From positions 107,482-171,481 of the forward strand of contig CAKUAI010000008.1 in assembly GCA_934636245.1 (NCBI GenBank): 64,000 nt of DNA, given 5' to 3'. Under the pieces are notes generated by a model, which searched no databases, had not been told where the DNA came from, and saw only the letters and a program-made list of their open reading frames with translations. Positions 17,178 to 25,850 of this stretch are shown in pieces (position 1 is the stretch's first letter; each line of letters opens with the position of its first letter). This stretch comes from an uncultured Coriobacteriales bacterium (GTDB taxonomy: Bacteria > Actinomycetota > Coriobacteriia > Coriobacteriales > UMGS124). A program made the position numbers and the translations under genes.

Positions 17178-17526
17178 GTTGGTTCCCCTTTCAACTTGGA
17201 TAGCAGACCTGCCCCACAAGGACGCACCCTGTGGGCAGATAACAGCTTGAGTGTAGGCACGAGAAGTGCCCCGTGCCTATGGGCCACCGTCTAAACCGCC
17301 GTGAACCTTTTGGCCCATTGCGCGGCTGAGCTGGTGTTTTGAAATCTCGTGCAGCATTTGCCACGCGCGGGGGCCTGCAACGACAAAACCCGCCGCCACC
17401 CCACCGCCGCCAGGAGAACAACCGGCAACCCGCCTAAAAAAGCGAGTCCCCCAACGTCGGGACGCATCAAAATCTCGTCGCTGCTATAGTGTGGACATCC
17501 AAAAAACGCACGACTGAAGGAGCGCA
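17178..17526. promoter_or_regulatory. Divergent promoter region between flavoprotein and LuxR regulator
   Basis: This 349-base stretch has no gene. It must hold promoters for both flanking genes. A -10-like TATAGT at 17485-17490 precedes the regulator. No clear operator palindrome was recognised. Confidence 0.55.
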
Positions 17527-19014
17527 ATGGCAGCACGCGCCCAAGCAATGCCAGACAAAATCGGTGCCGACGCAGAGATTCTCGCCGGCGGCGGCCCAGA
17601 GGATTCGACCAGCCGGCGCGGCTTTGCGGGTCTGCTCCCCCTTGTGGGCCTCGGCTTTTGGCAGGCATGGTGGATGACGCTCGCCTCAACGTCGGTGGTC
17701 ATAGGCCCCATCCAGCCCGCACCGGGTAGCATGCTGCTCCTCATGGTCGCAACGCTTGCGGGCTATGTAGTAGCGACGCTTGCCGCCCCGCGCCTGGCAC
17801 CGTACAACAGCAGGCGCGGCCTTCTGCCGCTTTCCGCAGCCGCGGGGGCCCTAGGCACCGTGATGCTTGCTCTGTGCACGCACATTGCCTTGCCCTATGC
17901 CGCCGGTCTTGCACTGGAGTGGGCGGGCTACATCCTCACCTCTGTATTCAGCGCCCTCGTCCTGCTTATGTGGGGCGAGCGCTGGAGCACACTGGCCTCG
18001 GGCAACGTGGGCAGACACCTCGTGTACTCGTTCCTTCTCGCCTTCGCGCTCTACTTCGTCGCATGCGCCCTGCCCACCGTTGCGGGATGCACCCTCATAG
18101 CCCTCTTCGCTCCCCTGTCGGCGTTGTCGCTGTATCTCTCGCGCAACGAGCCCTGCCGAGGCGACGTCCCCGTGGCCGCCGTTCGCCTCGACGCGCGCCA
18201 CCTCATCGGCTTTGCCCTTGCTCTCATGGCCGTCTCCGTCGTCTTCGGCGCCATGCAACGCGTGAGCTCCCTCGACGGCAGCACGCGCACGTTGCAACTC
18301 CTTGGCATGTCGGTAGCAGGCATCCTTACGGCAGTCTTCGCCTTCGTGATGTTCATGCGCGACTCAGTTGCCGACCCCTTCTCCTTCTATCGCCCCATTG
18401 TGCCTGCCATCGCATGCGGCATGGCCTTGTGCCTCGCGTTTCCTGGCAACCTATCGTTTGTAGGCAATGGCGGGGTCATTTTCGGCGTCTATTGCCTCGA
18501 CATGTTCATCATGTTCACCGCAAGCGATTTGGCCTATCGCGCACGCGCGCAAGTGGCCCTCATCTTCGGCAGCGCCATTGTGGCAACGCGCGCCGGCACG
18601 CTCATCGGCTCATGGCTTGGATACACGCTCATGAGCAACGCATCTTGGGGCTCCGACGTGCGCGTGAGCCTCATCGCCTGCTTCATCGTCGCCGTGGTCA
18701 TCATCGGCAGCACGGTCTTCACCGAAGGCGGCCTGCGCACCCTCTACCAGCCCGCACAGGAACAAACCCGCTCCCACGTGCCCGACTTCGACGAGCGCTG
18801 CAAGCACCTCGCCCACGACGCAGGCCTCACCGCCCGCGAGCTCGACGTCATGCTCCTCCTTGCCCGCGGCCGCAGCATCGCCCACATCTCGGAAGCTTTG
18901 GGCATCGCCCCCGGCACCGTGAAGCACCACACCTCAAACACCTACCGCAAACTAGGCGTCTACGACCGCCAAGGCCTCATCGACCTCGTCTCCACCTCCG
19001 CCACTCTCGACTAA
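17527..19014 (+). CDS. LuxR-family transcriptional regulator with multi-pass membrane N-terminus
   Basis: A 495-residue protein with about twelve hydrophobic segments across residues 30-400, then a C-terminal LuxR/GerE helix-turn-helix (LTARELDVMLLLARGRS through GTVKHHTSNTYRKLGVYDR). GAAGGAG precedes the ATG. No receiver or kinase domain is visible, so the membrane part is the likely sensor, putting signal detection and DNA binding in one chain. Its divergent neighbour is a Tat flavoprotein, the probable target. The ligand is not inferable. Confidence 0.9.
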   Translation: MAARAQAMPDKIGADAEILAGGGPEDSTSRRGFAGLLPLVGLGFWQAWWMTLASTSVVIGPIQPAPGSMLLLMVATLAGYVVATLAAPRLAPYNSRRGLLPLSAAAGALGTVMLALCTHIALPYAAGLALEWAGYILTSVFSALVLLMWGERWSTLASGNVGRHLVYSFLLAFALYFVACALPTVAGCTLIALFAPLSALSLYLSRNEPCRGDVPVAAVRLDARHLIGFALALMAVSVVFGAMQRVSSLDGSTRTLQLLGMSVAGILTAVFAFVMFMRDSVADPFSFYRPIVPAIACGMALCLAFPGNLSFVGNGGVIFGVYCLDMFIMFTASDLAYRARAQVALIFGSAIVATRAGTLIGSWLGYTLMSNASWGSDVRVSLIACFIVAVVIIGSTVFTEGGLRTLYQPAQEQTRSHVPDFDERCKHLAHDAGLTARELDVMLLLARGRSIAHISEALGIAPGTVKHHTSNTYRKLGVYDRQGLIDLVSTSATLD

Positions 19015-19022
19015 CCCCCACA

Positions 19023-19070
19023 ACAAGGGCCGCCCTTCTCCCAACACAGAGAAAAGAACGGCCCTCGATT
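19023..19070. terminator. Bidirectional terminator between convergent genes
   Basis: AAGGGCCGCCCTTCTC pairs with GAAAAGAACGGCCCT, nine bases after the LuxR stop. It also serves the minus-strand transporter gene, whose Family I palindrome lies between its stop and this hairpin. Confidence 0.75.
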
Positions 19071-19100
19071 CTTGTAAATCTAATCTTAGTGCTCAACCGA

Positions 19101-19223
19101 ACACGGCTGAGATTACGTCAGTCCCCGGTGCTCCCTAAGCCGCGAATCCGCAGCCGCGGTTTGTGCGGCGAGGACCAGCGGCGTGGGAGCATCCGGGGAC
19201 GGCCGGGACGAACCTAAGCCTGT
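19101..19223. repeat. 123-bp near-identical block including Family I copy 6
   Basis: This is the partner of 12808-12930, with a single mismatch. The Family I arms are at 19121-19135 and 19185-19200. The block overlaps the end of the minus-strand transporter gene and again encodes Gln-Ala-stop. Confidence 0.9.
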
Positions 19224-20920
19224 TCGTCTCCTGGGAGGGTGAATCGACCCAAATCGACCTGGCCCACGGCCACGGCCTCGGCCATGTTCACGCAGCTGTT
19301 GCCGATGCGGTCCAGGCCGTTGAGCACCTCGTCGAAGGGACCCTTCGCCTCGGGCTCGCAGGTGCCCTTTGCCACGCGCTTCATGTGAGCCTTGCGCATC
19401 TTGATGTCGAGGTCGAGCGCGTCGGACTTGGCCGAGAACACCTCGCGGGCGCGGGAACGGTCGCCCTGCGCGACAATCTCGAAAGCCGCGTCGTACATCT
19501 TCTCGATGATGCCCGTAACCTCCTCGAGGTCTTTCGTCGCGGCCTTGGAGAAGTTGCCGCTCAGGCACTGGGCGATCTCCTTGCATTGCGTGCCGATGCG
19601 CCCCTGGTCGTTGAGCACGCGCAGCACGCCGGCGGCGCCGTTCGCCTGGTCCTCGGTCAGCACGCCCGCGGCGAACATGTCGGTCAGGTAGTCGGTCGTC
19701 TTGGCGCACAGCACGCATCCCGCCTCGGCCCTGCGCACGGCCTCGTCGGCAGCATCGGCATCCAGCACACCGGTGTCGACGGAGCGATGCACCGCGCCCA
19801 GGGCGGCACGAATTGCCTCGCCGGCGCGCAGCGTCTCCTGCACCGTCATCTGCATGGCAACGGCAGGCGTGCCGATGAGGCGCTCGTCCAGGTACAGCGG
19901 GGTGGAGAGGTTCTCGATGGCCGCAGCGGTCTGCTTGTCGACCGTCTTGTCGGGCAGGATGGTGGTCACAATCTTGGTCATGAGGCCGATGAGGGGCAGC
20001 CAGATGAGGGTCATGGTGCAGTTGAACAGCGTGTGCGCGTTGGCGATCTGACGCGAGATGACCTCGACCTCAGGGCCGCTCGGCGAGATGAACTGCACGA
20101 GCTGGGCGAACTGTGGGACGAACCAGATGAAGAGAAGCGCACCAGACACGTTGAACAGCGTGTGCGACACGGCTGCGCGCTTGGCGTTGCGCGACTGGCC
20201 GATGCAGGCAAGCAAGGCCGTGATGGTCGTGCCGATGTTGTCGCCCAGAAGAATCGGGATGGCGCCCTGCAGGCCGATGATGCTGCTGACGCCGTCGGGA
20301 CCGGCCTGCGAGGCGAAGTTCTGAAGCACGGCGATGGTGGCGCTCGAGCTCTGCACCACAAGCGTCATGAGCGTGCCCACGGCCACGCCGAGCACGGGGA
20401 TGTCGGCAACCTGGCCAATGAGGTCGACGAACACCTGGCTCGTCGCCAGAGGCTTCATCGCGCCGCCCATCGTGTCGATACCCAGGAAGAGCAGGCCAAA
20501 CGCGAGCACCGAAAGGCCGATCTGCTTGGTGCGCTCCTTCTTGGCCACGAAGTTCACGAGGAAGCCGAAGAAGATGAACACCGGGATGTAGTCGGTGATC
20601 TTGAACGCGATGATCTGCGCGGTCATGGTGGTGCCGATGTTGGCGCCCAGGATGATGGAAATGGCCTGCGGCAGACCCATAAGGCCCGCGCTCACAAAAC
20701 CGATGGCCATGACCGTGGTGGCGCTTGAGCTCTGAAGCACCGCCGTGGCCACCGCGCCGGCGAGCACGCCCATCACCGGGTTTTTGGTAAGCAGCGAGAG
20801 CACCCGGCGCATGCCGTCGCCGGCCACCTTCTGGAGCGTCTCGCTCATCAAATTCATGCCGTAAATAAACAGTGCCAGACCGCCAAGCAGGCCAAAGACG
20901 GTCGTGAGCGTCTCGTTCAT
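19214..20920 (-). CDS. Na/Pi-cotransporter family protein with PhoU-like C-terminus (NptA/YjbB type)
   Basis: A 568-residue membrane protein with two inverted Na_Pi_cotrans repeats, each marked by a QSSSAT loop (VLQSSSATTVMAI and VVQSSSATIAVL), plus GANIGTTMTAQ and GDNIGTTITA segments. The C-terminal 230 residues or so are helical and PhoU-like. A GGAAGG ribosome site precedes the ATG. The family moves phosphate with sodium; several bacterial members work as exporters, so direction is uncertain. It is monocistronic by appearance. Confidence 0.9.
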   Translation of the reverse strand: MNETLTTVFGLLGGLALFIYGMNLMSETLQKVAGDGMRRVLSLLTKNPVMGVLAGAVATAVLQSSSATTVMAIGFVSAGLMGLPQAISIILGANIGTTMTAQIIAFKITDYIPVFIFFGFLVNFVAKKERTKQIGLSVLAFGLLFLGIDTMGGAMKPLATSQVFVDLIGQVADIPVLGVAVGTLMTLVVQSSSATIAVLQNFASQAGPDGVSSIIGLQGAIPILLGDNIGTTITALLACIGQSRNAKRAAVSHTLFNVSGALLFIWFVPQFAQLVQFISPSGPEVEVISRQIANAHTLFNCTMTLIWLPLIGLMTKIVTTILPDKTVDKQTAAAIENLSTPLYLDERLIGTPAVAMQMTVQETLRAGEAIRAALGAVHRSVDTGVLDADAADEAVRRAEAGCVLCAKTTDYLTDMFAAGVLTEDQANGAAGVLRVLNDQGRIGTQCKEIAQCLSGNFSKAATKDLEEVTGIIEKMYDAAFEIVAQGDRSRAREVFSAKSDALDLDIKMRKAHMKRVAKGTCEPEAKGPFDEVLNGLDRIGNSCVNMAEAVAVGQVDLGRFTLPGDEQA

Positions 20921-21037
20921 GGTTTCCTTCCGGACGTCGTGTCATGCGCCGCGGCACAGTCCCGCAGCTTAGGCACCAGAATGCATGCGCCACGTCCGAC
21001 CCGGGTAAACCGTATGTAAGAGACCTGTAAAGAAAGA

Positions 21038-21064
21038 GGGCCGCCCCCTTGACGGAAGCGGCCC
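21038..21064 (-). terminator. Terminator of the giant activase gene
   Basis: On the minus strand GGGGCCGC pairs with GGGCGGCCC, followed by TCTTTCTTTAC. Confidence 0.78.
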
Positions 21065-21078
21065 CCTGCAATGCGGCT

Positions 21079-24000
21079 CTATTTCGCCGGGCCTCGACCC
21101 GTCTCCTTGAACTTCTCCTTGGCGACCGAAATCATGAGCTTGATGCGGTTGAGCTGGTTGACCTCGGAGGCGCCGGGGTCGTAGTCCACCGCGACGATGT
21201 TGGTGTCGGGGTGCTGGCGGCGCAGCTCCTTGATGACAGCCTTGCCCACCACGTGGTTGGGCAGGCACGCAAACGGCGAGCAGCACACGATGTTGGGCGT
21301 GCCGCTCTCGATGAGCTCGATCATCTCGGCCGTGAGGAGCCAGCCCTCGCCCATGTTGTTGGACACCGAAAGCACCTGCTCGGCCTTCTCAGCCAGCTCA
21401 TAAATGCTGGTAGAAGGTGTAAAGCGCTTGGAGCGGGCAAACTCGGCATCCACGGGCTTGCGCATCCAGTCGATGAGGGCGATGCCGGCTTTGGAGGTGA
21501 GGACCTTCTTGGTGGGCGCGCCGATCTCGGGCTTGCACAGGAAGCGCGAGGCAAAGGCAAACTGGAAGAAGTCGACCAGGCCCGGCACCACGGCCTCGCA
21601 GCCCTCGCGCTCGATGACCTTGACTACCTCGTTGTTTGCCGTGGGGTGGAACTTGACGAGAATCTCGCCCACCACGCCCACGCGCGGCTTGGAGCCGTCG
21701 TTGACAAGCGGCAGGTTGTCGAACTCCGCAATCATCTCGCGGGCGATCTTCTTCATCGTGGAGCGACCCATCTTCGGCGCGGCCTGGCGCATGCGCTCCA
21801 TCCACTTCTCGTAGAGGGCGTCGGCGCTGCCGGGCACGGCCTCGTAGGGACGCACGCGGTAGAGCATCTGCATGATGGCGTCGGCCAGCACCATGCCGTA
21901 GAAGGCAGGCAGAAGCACCTTCGGGCCCACCTTGAAGCCGGGGTTGTGCTCGTCGAGCTTGGCGAAGGCCAGCGAGATGACCGGGATCTCCGGGTGACCG
22001 AAGTCGCGCAGGGCCTTGCGGATGAGCGCGATGTAGTTGGTGGCGCGACAGCCACCGCCGGTCTGCGTGATGATGACGGCCAGCCTGGAGAGGTCGTAAC
22101 GGCCCGACGTCACTGCCTCCATGATCTGGCCCGTGACCAGGATGGAGGGGTAGCAGATGTCGTTGTTGACATACTTGAGGCCCGCATCGACCGCGCCGTG
22201 GTCAACGCTGGGCAGAAGCTCCAGGTTGTAGCCGTTGGCATGGAAGATGGGCACGAGCAGGTCAAAGTGGATGGGCGCCATCTGCGGGCACAGGATGGTA
22301 TAGCCCTTGTCGCGCATCTCCTCGGTGAACTGAGCCTTGGGCCAGGCAGTGCTGGCATGGGCACGCTCGACGGGCACCTCGGTGACCTTCTCGGGGTCCT
22401 CGCCGCGCTTGGAAGCCTCGGCCTTAGCGGTCTCGAGAGCCTCGGCCTGCTTGTCCTTGAGGGCCGCCATGAGCGAGCGGATGCGGATGCGCGCCGCGCC
22501 CAGGTTGGAGACCTCGTCGATCTTGAGCACGGTGTAAATCTTGCCGGAAGCCTCGAGAATCTCCTGCACCTGGTCGGTCGTAAGGGCGTCCAGACCGCAG
22601 CCGAAGGAGTTGAGCTGGATGAGGTCCAGGTCGTTGCGCGTGGTAACGAACTTCGCCGCCGCGTAGAGACGCGAGTGGTACATCCACTGGTCCACGACGC
22701 GGATGGGACGGTCAGGCTGCATGAGGTGGCTCACGGAGTCCTCGGTGAGCACCGCAAAGCCAAACGAGTTCACGAGCTCGGGGATGGCGTGGTTGATCTC
22801 GCGGTCGTTGTGGTAGGGACGGCCGGCCAGCACGATGCCGTGCGCGTGGTTGTCCTCAATCCACTTGAGGGCCTCCTCGCCGGCCTTGTGGATGGCGTCG
22901 TGGAAGCGGTCGGACTCGGCCCATGCGGCGTCAACGGCACGGGAAACCTCGTCCTTCGTGATGCGCGAGCCTTTGAAGCGGCCGATACCCGCCTGGGCGT
23001 CGTCCCAGCGCTTGCCGTCAACCAGCTCAAAGATGCGGCGCTTGAGCTCGTTGATGTCGTGGTAAGGCACAAAGTCGTTCATGAACTCGACGTGGCGCTG
23101 CTCGAGCTCGTCGATGTTGAGCTTGAGCGCCGTGGGGTAGCTCATGACGATGGGGCAGTTGTAGCAGTTGCCCGCGCCCTCGTCCTCCTGGCGCTCCCAG
23201 CGCACGCTGGGCATCCAGATGAAGTCGACGTCGCGGTCGATGAGGTCCATGACATGGCCGTGGGAAAGCTTGGCCGGGTAGCACACCGACTCGCTCGGCA
23301 TGGACTCGATGCCCGCCTCGTAGGTCGCCTTGGAGGAGGGGCCGGAGAGCACCACGGAGAAGCCCAGCTCGGTGAACATCTTGTGCCAGAAGGGATAGTC
23401 CTCGTACATGCCCAGTGCCCGCGGGATGCCCACGGTGCCGCGTGGGGCGGTCTCGGCCGGCAGACACTCGCGGTCGAAGAGCAGGGCGTTCTTCTGTTTG
23501 AAGAGGTTGGGGGCGTCGGAACCGGCCTTCTTGTGGCCAGCGCCGCGCTCGCAACGGTTGCCCGTGACGAAGCGCCTGCCGCCACCGAAGTCGGAGATGG
23601 TGAGCAGGCAGCGGTTGGAGCACAGGCCGCAGCGAGCGGACTTGTGGGCCACCTGGAGGTTGTCGATTTCGTCCTTGGAGAGCAAGGTGGAGGTGCCGTC
23701 GGCACCGGCGCGGTCGCGCGCGAGCAGCGCGGCGCCGTAGCAACCCATGCAGCCCGAGATGTCGGGGCGGAAGGCCTCCTTGCCCGTGAGCAGCTCAAAC
23801 GCGCGCAGCACGGCGTCGTTCAAGAACGTGCCACCCTGCACGATGACCTTCTCGCCGATCTCCTTGGGGTCGCGGATCTTGATAACCTTGAACAGGGCGT
23901 TCTTCATGACCGAGTAGGACAGGCCGGCGGAGATGTCGCCCACCGTGGCGCCTTCCTTCTGGGCCTGCTTCACGCGCGAGTTCATGAAGACCGTGCAGCG

Positions 24001-25653
24001 GCTGCCCAGGTCCACGGGGTGTTCAGCCGTGAGGGCGGCGGCGGCGAAGTCCTGCACCGTCATGCCCATGGAGTCGGCAAAAGCGCTGATGAACGAGCCG
24101 CAGCCCGAAGAGCAGGCCTCGTTGAGCATGATGTGCTCGATGACGCCGTTCTTCACGCGCAGGCACTTCATGTCCTGGCCGCCCACGTCGAGGATGAACT
24201 CGACGCCGGGAAGCACCTCGTTGGCGCCGCGCAGGTGCGCGACGGTCTCGATCTCGCCGGAGTCGGCATGGAGCGCCTCGATGAGCAGGCCCTCGCCGTA
24301 GCCCGTGCAGGTGACGTGGCCCACGGTGCAACCCTGCGGTAGCGCGTCATAGAAGTCATCCATAAGGATGCGGGCCGTGCCGAGGACGTCGCCCTTGTTG
24401 GGGCCGTACCAGGTGCGCAGCAGCTCGCCTTCCTCGCCGATGACGGCGCCCTTCATGGTGGTGGAGCCGGCGTCGATGCCGATGAAGACGCGGCCGCGGT
24501 AGCTGGCAAGGTCGCCGTGCGCGACGACCTGGGCGCCGTGGCGTGCGTCAAACTCGGCCTTGTCGGCGGCCGTAGCGAAGAGCGGCGCCAAGCGCTGCAC
24601 CTCGCTGCCCTGGATGTCGCCCAGAGAGTCGAGCTCCTCGATGAGGGAGGGAAGGCTCGACAGCTTGCCCGAAACTGCCGCCAGGGCGGCGCCGCACGCC
24701 ACGAACAGGTGGGCGTTAGCAGGGCAGATCATATGCTCGTCGTCGAGGTCGAGCGTCACGCGGAAGCGCTTGCGCAGCTCGGAGAGGTACTGCAAGGGGC
24801 CGCCCAGGAAGGCGACATGGCCGCGAATGGGACGGCCGCATGCCAGGCCGGAAATGGTCTGCGTCACGACCGACTGAAAGATGGAGGCAGCCACGTCCTC
24901 GGGCTTGGCACCCTCGTTGAGCAAGGGCTGCACGTCGGTCTTGGCGAAGACGCCGCAGCGGCTGGCGATGGGGTAGATGATGGTGGAACGCTTGGCCATC
25001 TCGTTGAGGCCGGAGGCGTCGGTGTGCAGCAGGCTCGCCATCTGGTCGATGAAGGCACCCGTGCCGCCAGCGCACGTGCCGTTCATGCGCTGCTCGATGC
25101 CGTTGTCGAAGTAAATGATCTTTGCGTCCTCGCCGCCCAGCTCGATGACGACGTCAGTCTTGGGCTCGAAGGCCTGAACCGCCGTCTTGGAGGCGATGAC
25201 CTCCTGCACGAACTCAAGACCCAGCCACTGCGACAGGAGCAGGCCGCCCGAACCGGTGATGGCAACCTCGAGGCGCGCGTCACCAAAGACCTCGCTCGCA
25301 GCGCGGAAGAGCGCCTTCACCGTGGCGCGCACGTCGGTATGATGGCGCTGGTAGCTGGCATAGACAAGCTTTGCGTCCTCATCGAGCACGGCAAGCTTCA
25401 CCGTGGTGGAGCCCACATCGATGCCCAGGCGCAGCTTGCGGCCCGACCAGTCAAGACCCGGACCAGGCGTGACCTCGACGGAAGTCTCCGCTTCGGCAAG
25501 CGCCGCAGCCTCGGAGGCCTCGCGTGCGGCCTGGCGTACCGCAGCCATCTCAGCGTCAACCTCACCCTGGACAGGCCCGTGGCCAGCACATCCCCCGGCA
25601 AGCGCCGCCTCGAAGTCACACTTGATGGCTTCGCGCTCGTTTTCGTCGGTCAT
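21079..25653 (-). CDS. Giant acyl-CoA dehydratase activase / BadF-BcrA-type ATPase with DUF2229 and HgdB-like regions
   Basis: A 1,524-residue protein; ATG 25653 follows GAGGAGAG. It has two ASKHA ATPase modules. The first starts at about residue 77 (GIDVGSTTVK) and the second near 390 (GIDAGSTTMKG), with NGTCAGGTGAF and NEACSSGCGSF supplying Cys residues for a bridging 4Fe-4S cluster as in HgdC. A Cys-rich segment (CGLCSNRCLLTISDFGGGRR) leads into DUF2229 and a C-terminal 2-hydroxyglutaryl-CoA dehydratase-like half. Related activases inject an ATP-driven low-potential electron into dehydratases. Here activator and dehydratase-like parts are in one chain and no separate dehydratase subunit genes are adjacent, so the substrate is unknown. 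Confidence 0.88.
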   Translation of the reverse strand: MTDENEREAIKCDFEAALAGGCAGHGPVQGEVDAEMAAVRQAAREASEAAALAEAETSVEVTPGPGLDWSGRKLRLGIDVGSTTVKLAVLDEDAKLVYASYQRHHTDVRATVKALFRAASEVFGDARLEVAITGSGGLLLSQWLGLEFVQEVIASKTAVQAFEPKTDVVIELGGEDAKIIYFDNGIEQRMNGTCAGGTGAFIDQMASLLHTDASGLNEMAKRSTIIYPIASRCGVFAKTDVQPLLNEGAKPEDVAASIFQSVVTQTISGLACGRPIRGHVAFLGGPLQYLSELRKRFRVTLDLDDEHMICPANAHLFVACGAALAAVSGKLSSLPSLIEELDSLGDIQGSEVQRLAPLFATAADKAEFDARHGAQVVAHGDLASYRGRVFIGIDAGSTTMKGAVIGEEGELLRTWYGPNKGDVLGTARILMDDFYDALPQGCTVGHVTCTGYGEGLLIEALHADSGEIETVAHLRGANEVLPGVEFILDVGGQDMKCLRVKNGVIEHIMLNEACSSGCGSFISAFADSMGMTVQDFAAAALTAEHPVDLGSRCTVFMNSRVKQAQKEGATVGDISAGLSYSVMKNALFKVIKIRDPKEIGEKVIVQGGTFLNDAVLRAFELLTGKEAFRPDISGCMGCYGAALLARDRAGADGTSTLLSKDEIDNLQVAHKSARCGLCSNRCLLTISDFGGGRRFVTGNRCERGAGHKKAGSDAPNLFKQKNALLFDRECLPAETAPRGTVGIPRALGMYEDYPFWHKMFTELGFSVVLSGPSSKATYEAGIESMPSESVCYPAKLSHGHVMDLIDRDVDFIWMPSVRWERQEDEGAGNCYNCPIVMSYPTALKLNIDELEQRHVEFMNDFVPYHDINELKRRIFELVDGKRWDDAQAGIGRFKGSRITKDEVSRAVDAAWAESDRFHDAIHKAGEEALKWIEDNHAHGIVLAGRPYHNDREINHAIPELVNSFGFAVLTEDSVSHLMQPDRPIRVVDQWMYHSRLYAAAKFVTTRNDLDLIQLNSFGCGLDALTTDQVQEILEASGKIYTVLKIDEVSNLGAARIRIRSLMAALKDKQAEALETAKAEASKRGEDPEKVTEVPVERAHASTAWPKAQFTEEMRDKGYTILCPQMAPIHFDLLVPIFHANGYNLELLPSVDHGAVDAGLKYVNNDICYPSILVTGQIMEAVTSGRYDLSRLAVIITQTGGGCRATNYIALIRKALRDFGHPEIPVISLAFAKLDEHNPGFKVGPKVLLPAFYGMVLADAIMQMLYRVRPYEAVPGSADALYEKWMERMRQAAPKMGRSTMKKIAREMIAEFDNLPLVNDGSKPRVGVVGEILVKFHPTANNEVVKVIEREGCEAVVPGLVDFFQFAFASRFLCKPEIGAPTKKVLTSKAGIALIDWMRKPVDAEFARSKRFTPSTSIYELAEKAEQVLSVSNNMGEGWLLTAEMIELIESGTPNIVCCSPFACLPNHVVGKAVIKELRRQHPDTNIVAVDYDPGASEVNQLNRIKLMISVAKEKFKETGRGPAK

Positions 25654-25788
25654 GGTCGTCTCTCTCCTCACACAGTGCAAAAAACCACGCCGCACGGCAA
25701 GCAGCGTGTGTCAGTTGAATTTCGAACGCTTAAGTATCTCACACTCGCACGAAGATTTATACAGCCCCCCACACAGCCCCCTAAACAA

Positions 25789-25828
25789 AACAGGCGGGCC
25801 CTACGCTTTCGCGCGGGGCCCGCCTGTT
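25789..25828 (-). terminator. Terminator after the third flavoprotein
   Basis: A perfect 13-bp stem AACAGGCGGGCCC / GGGCCCGCCTGTT reads into TTTTGTTTA on the minus strand. Confidence 0.9.
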
Positions 25829-25850
25829 GTGAATCAAAAACCAGGAAGCG

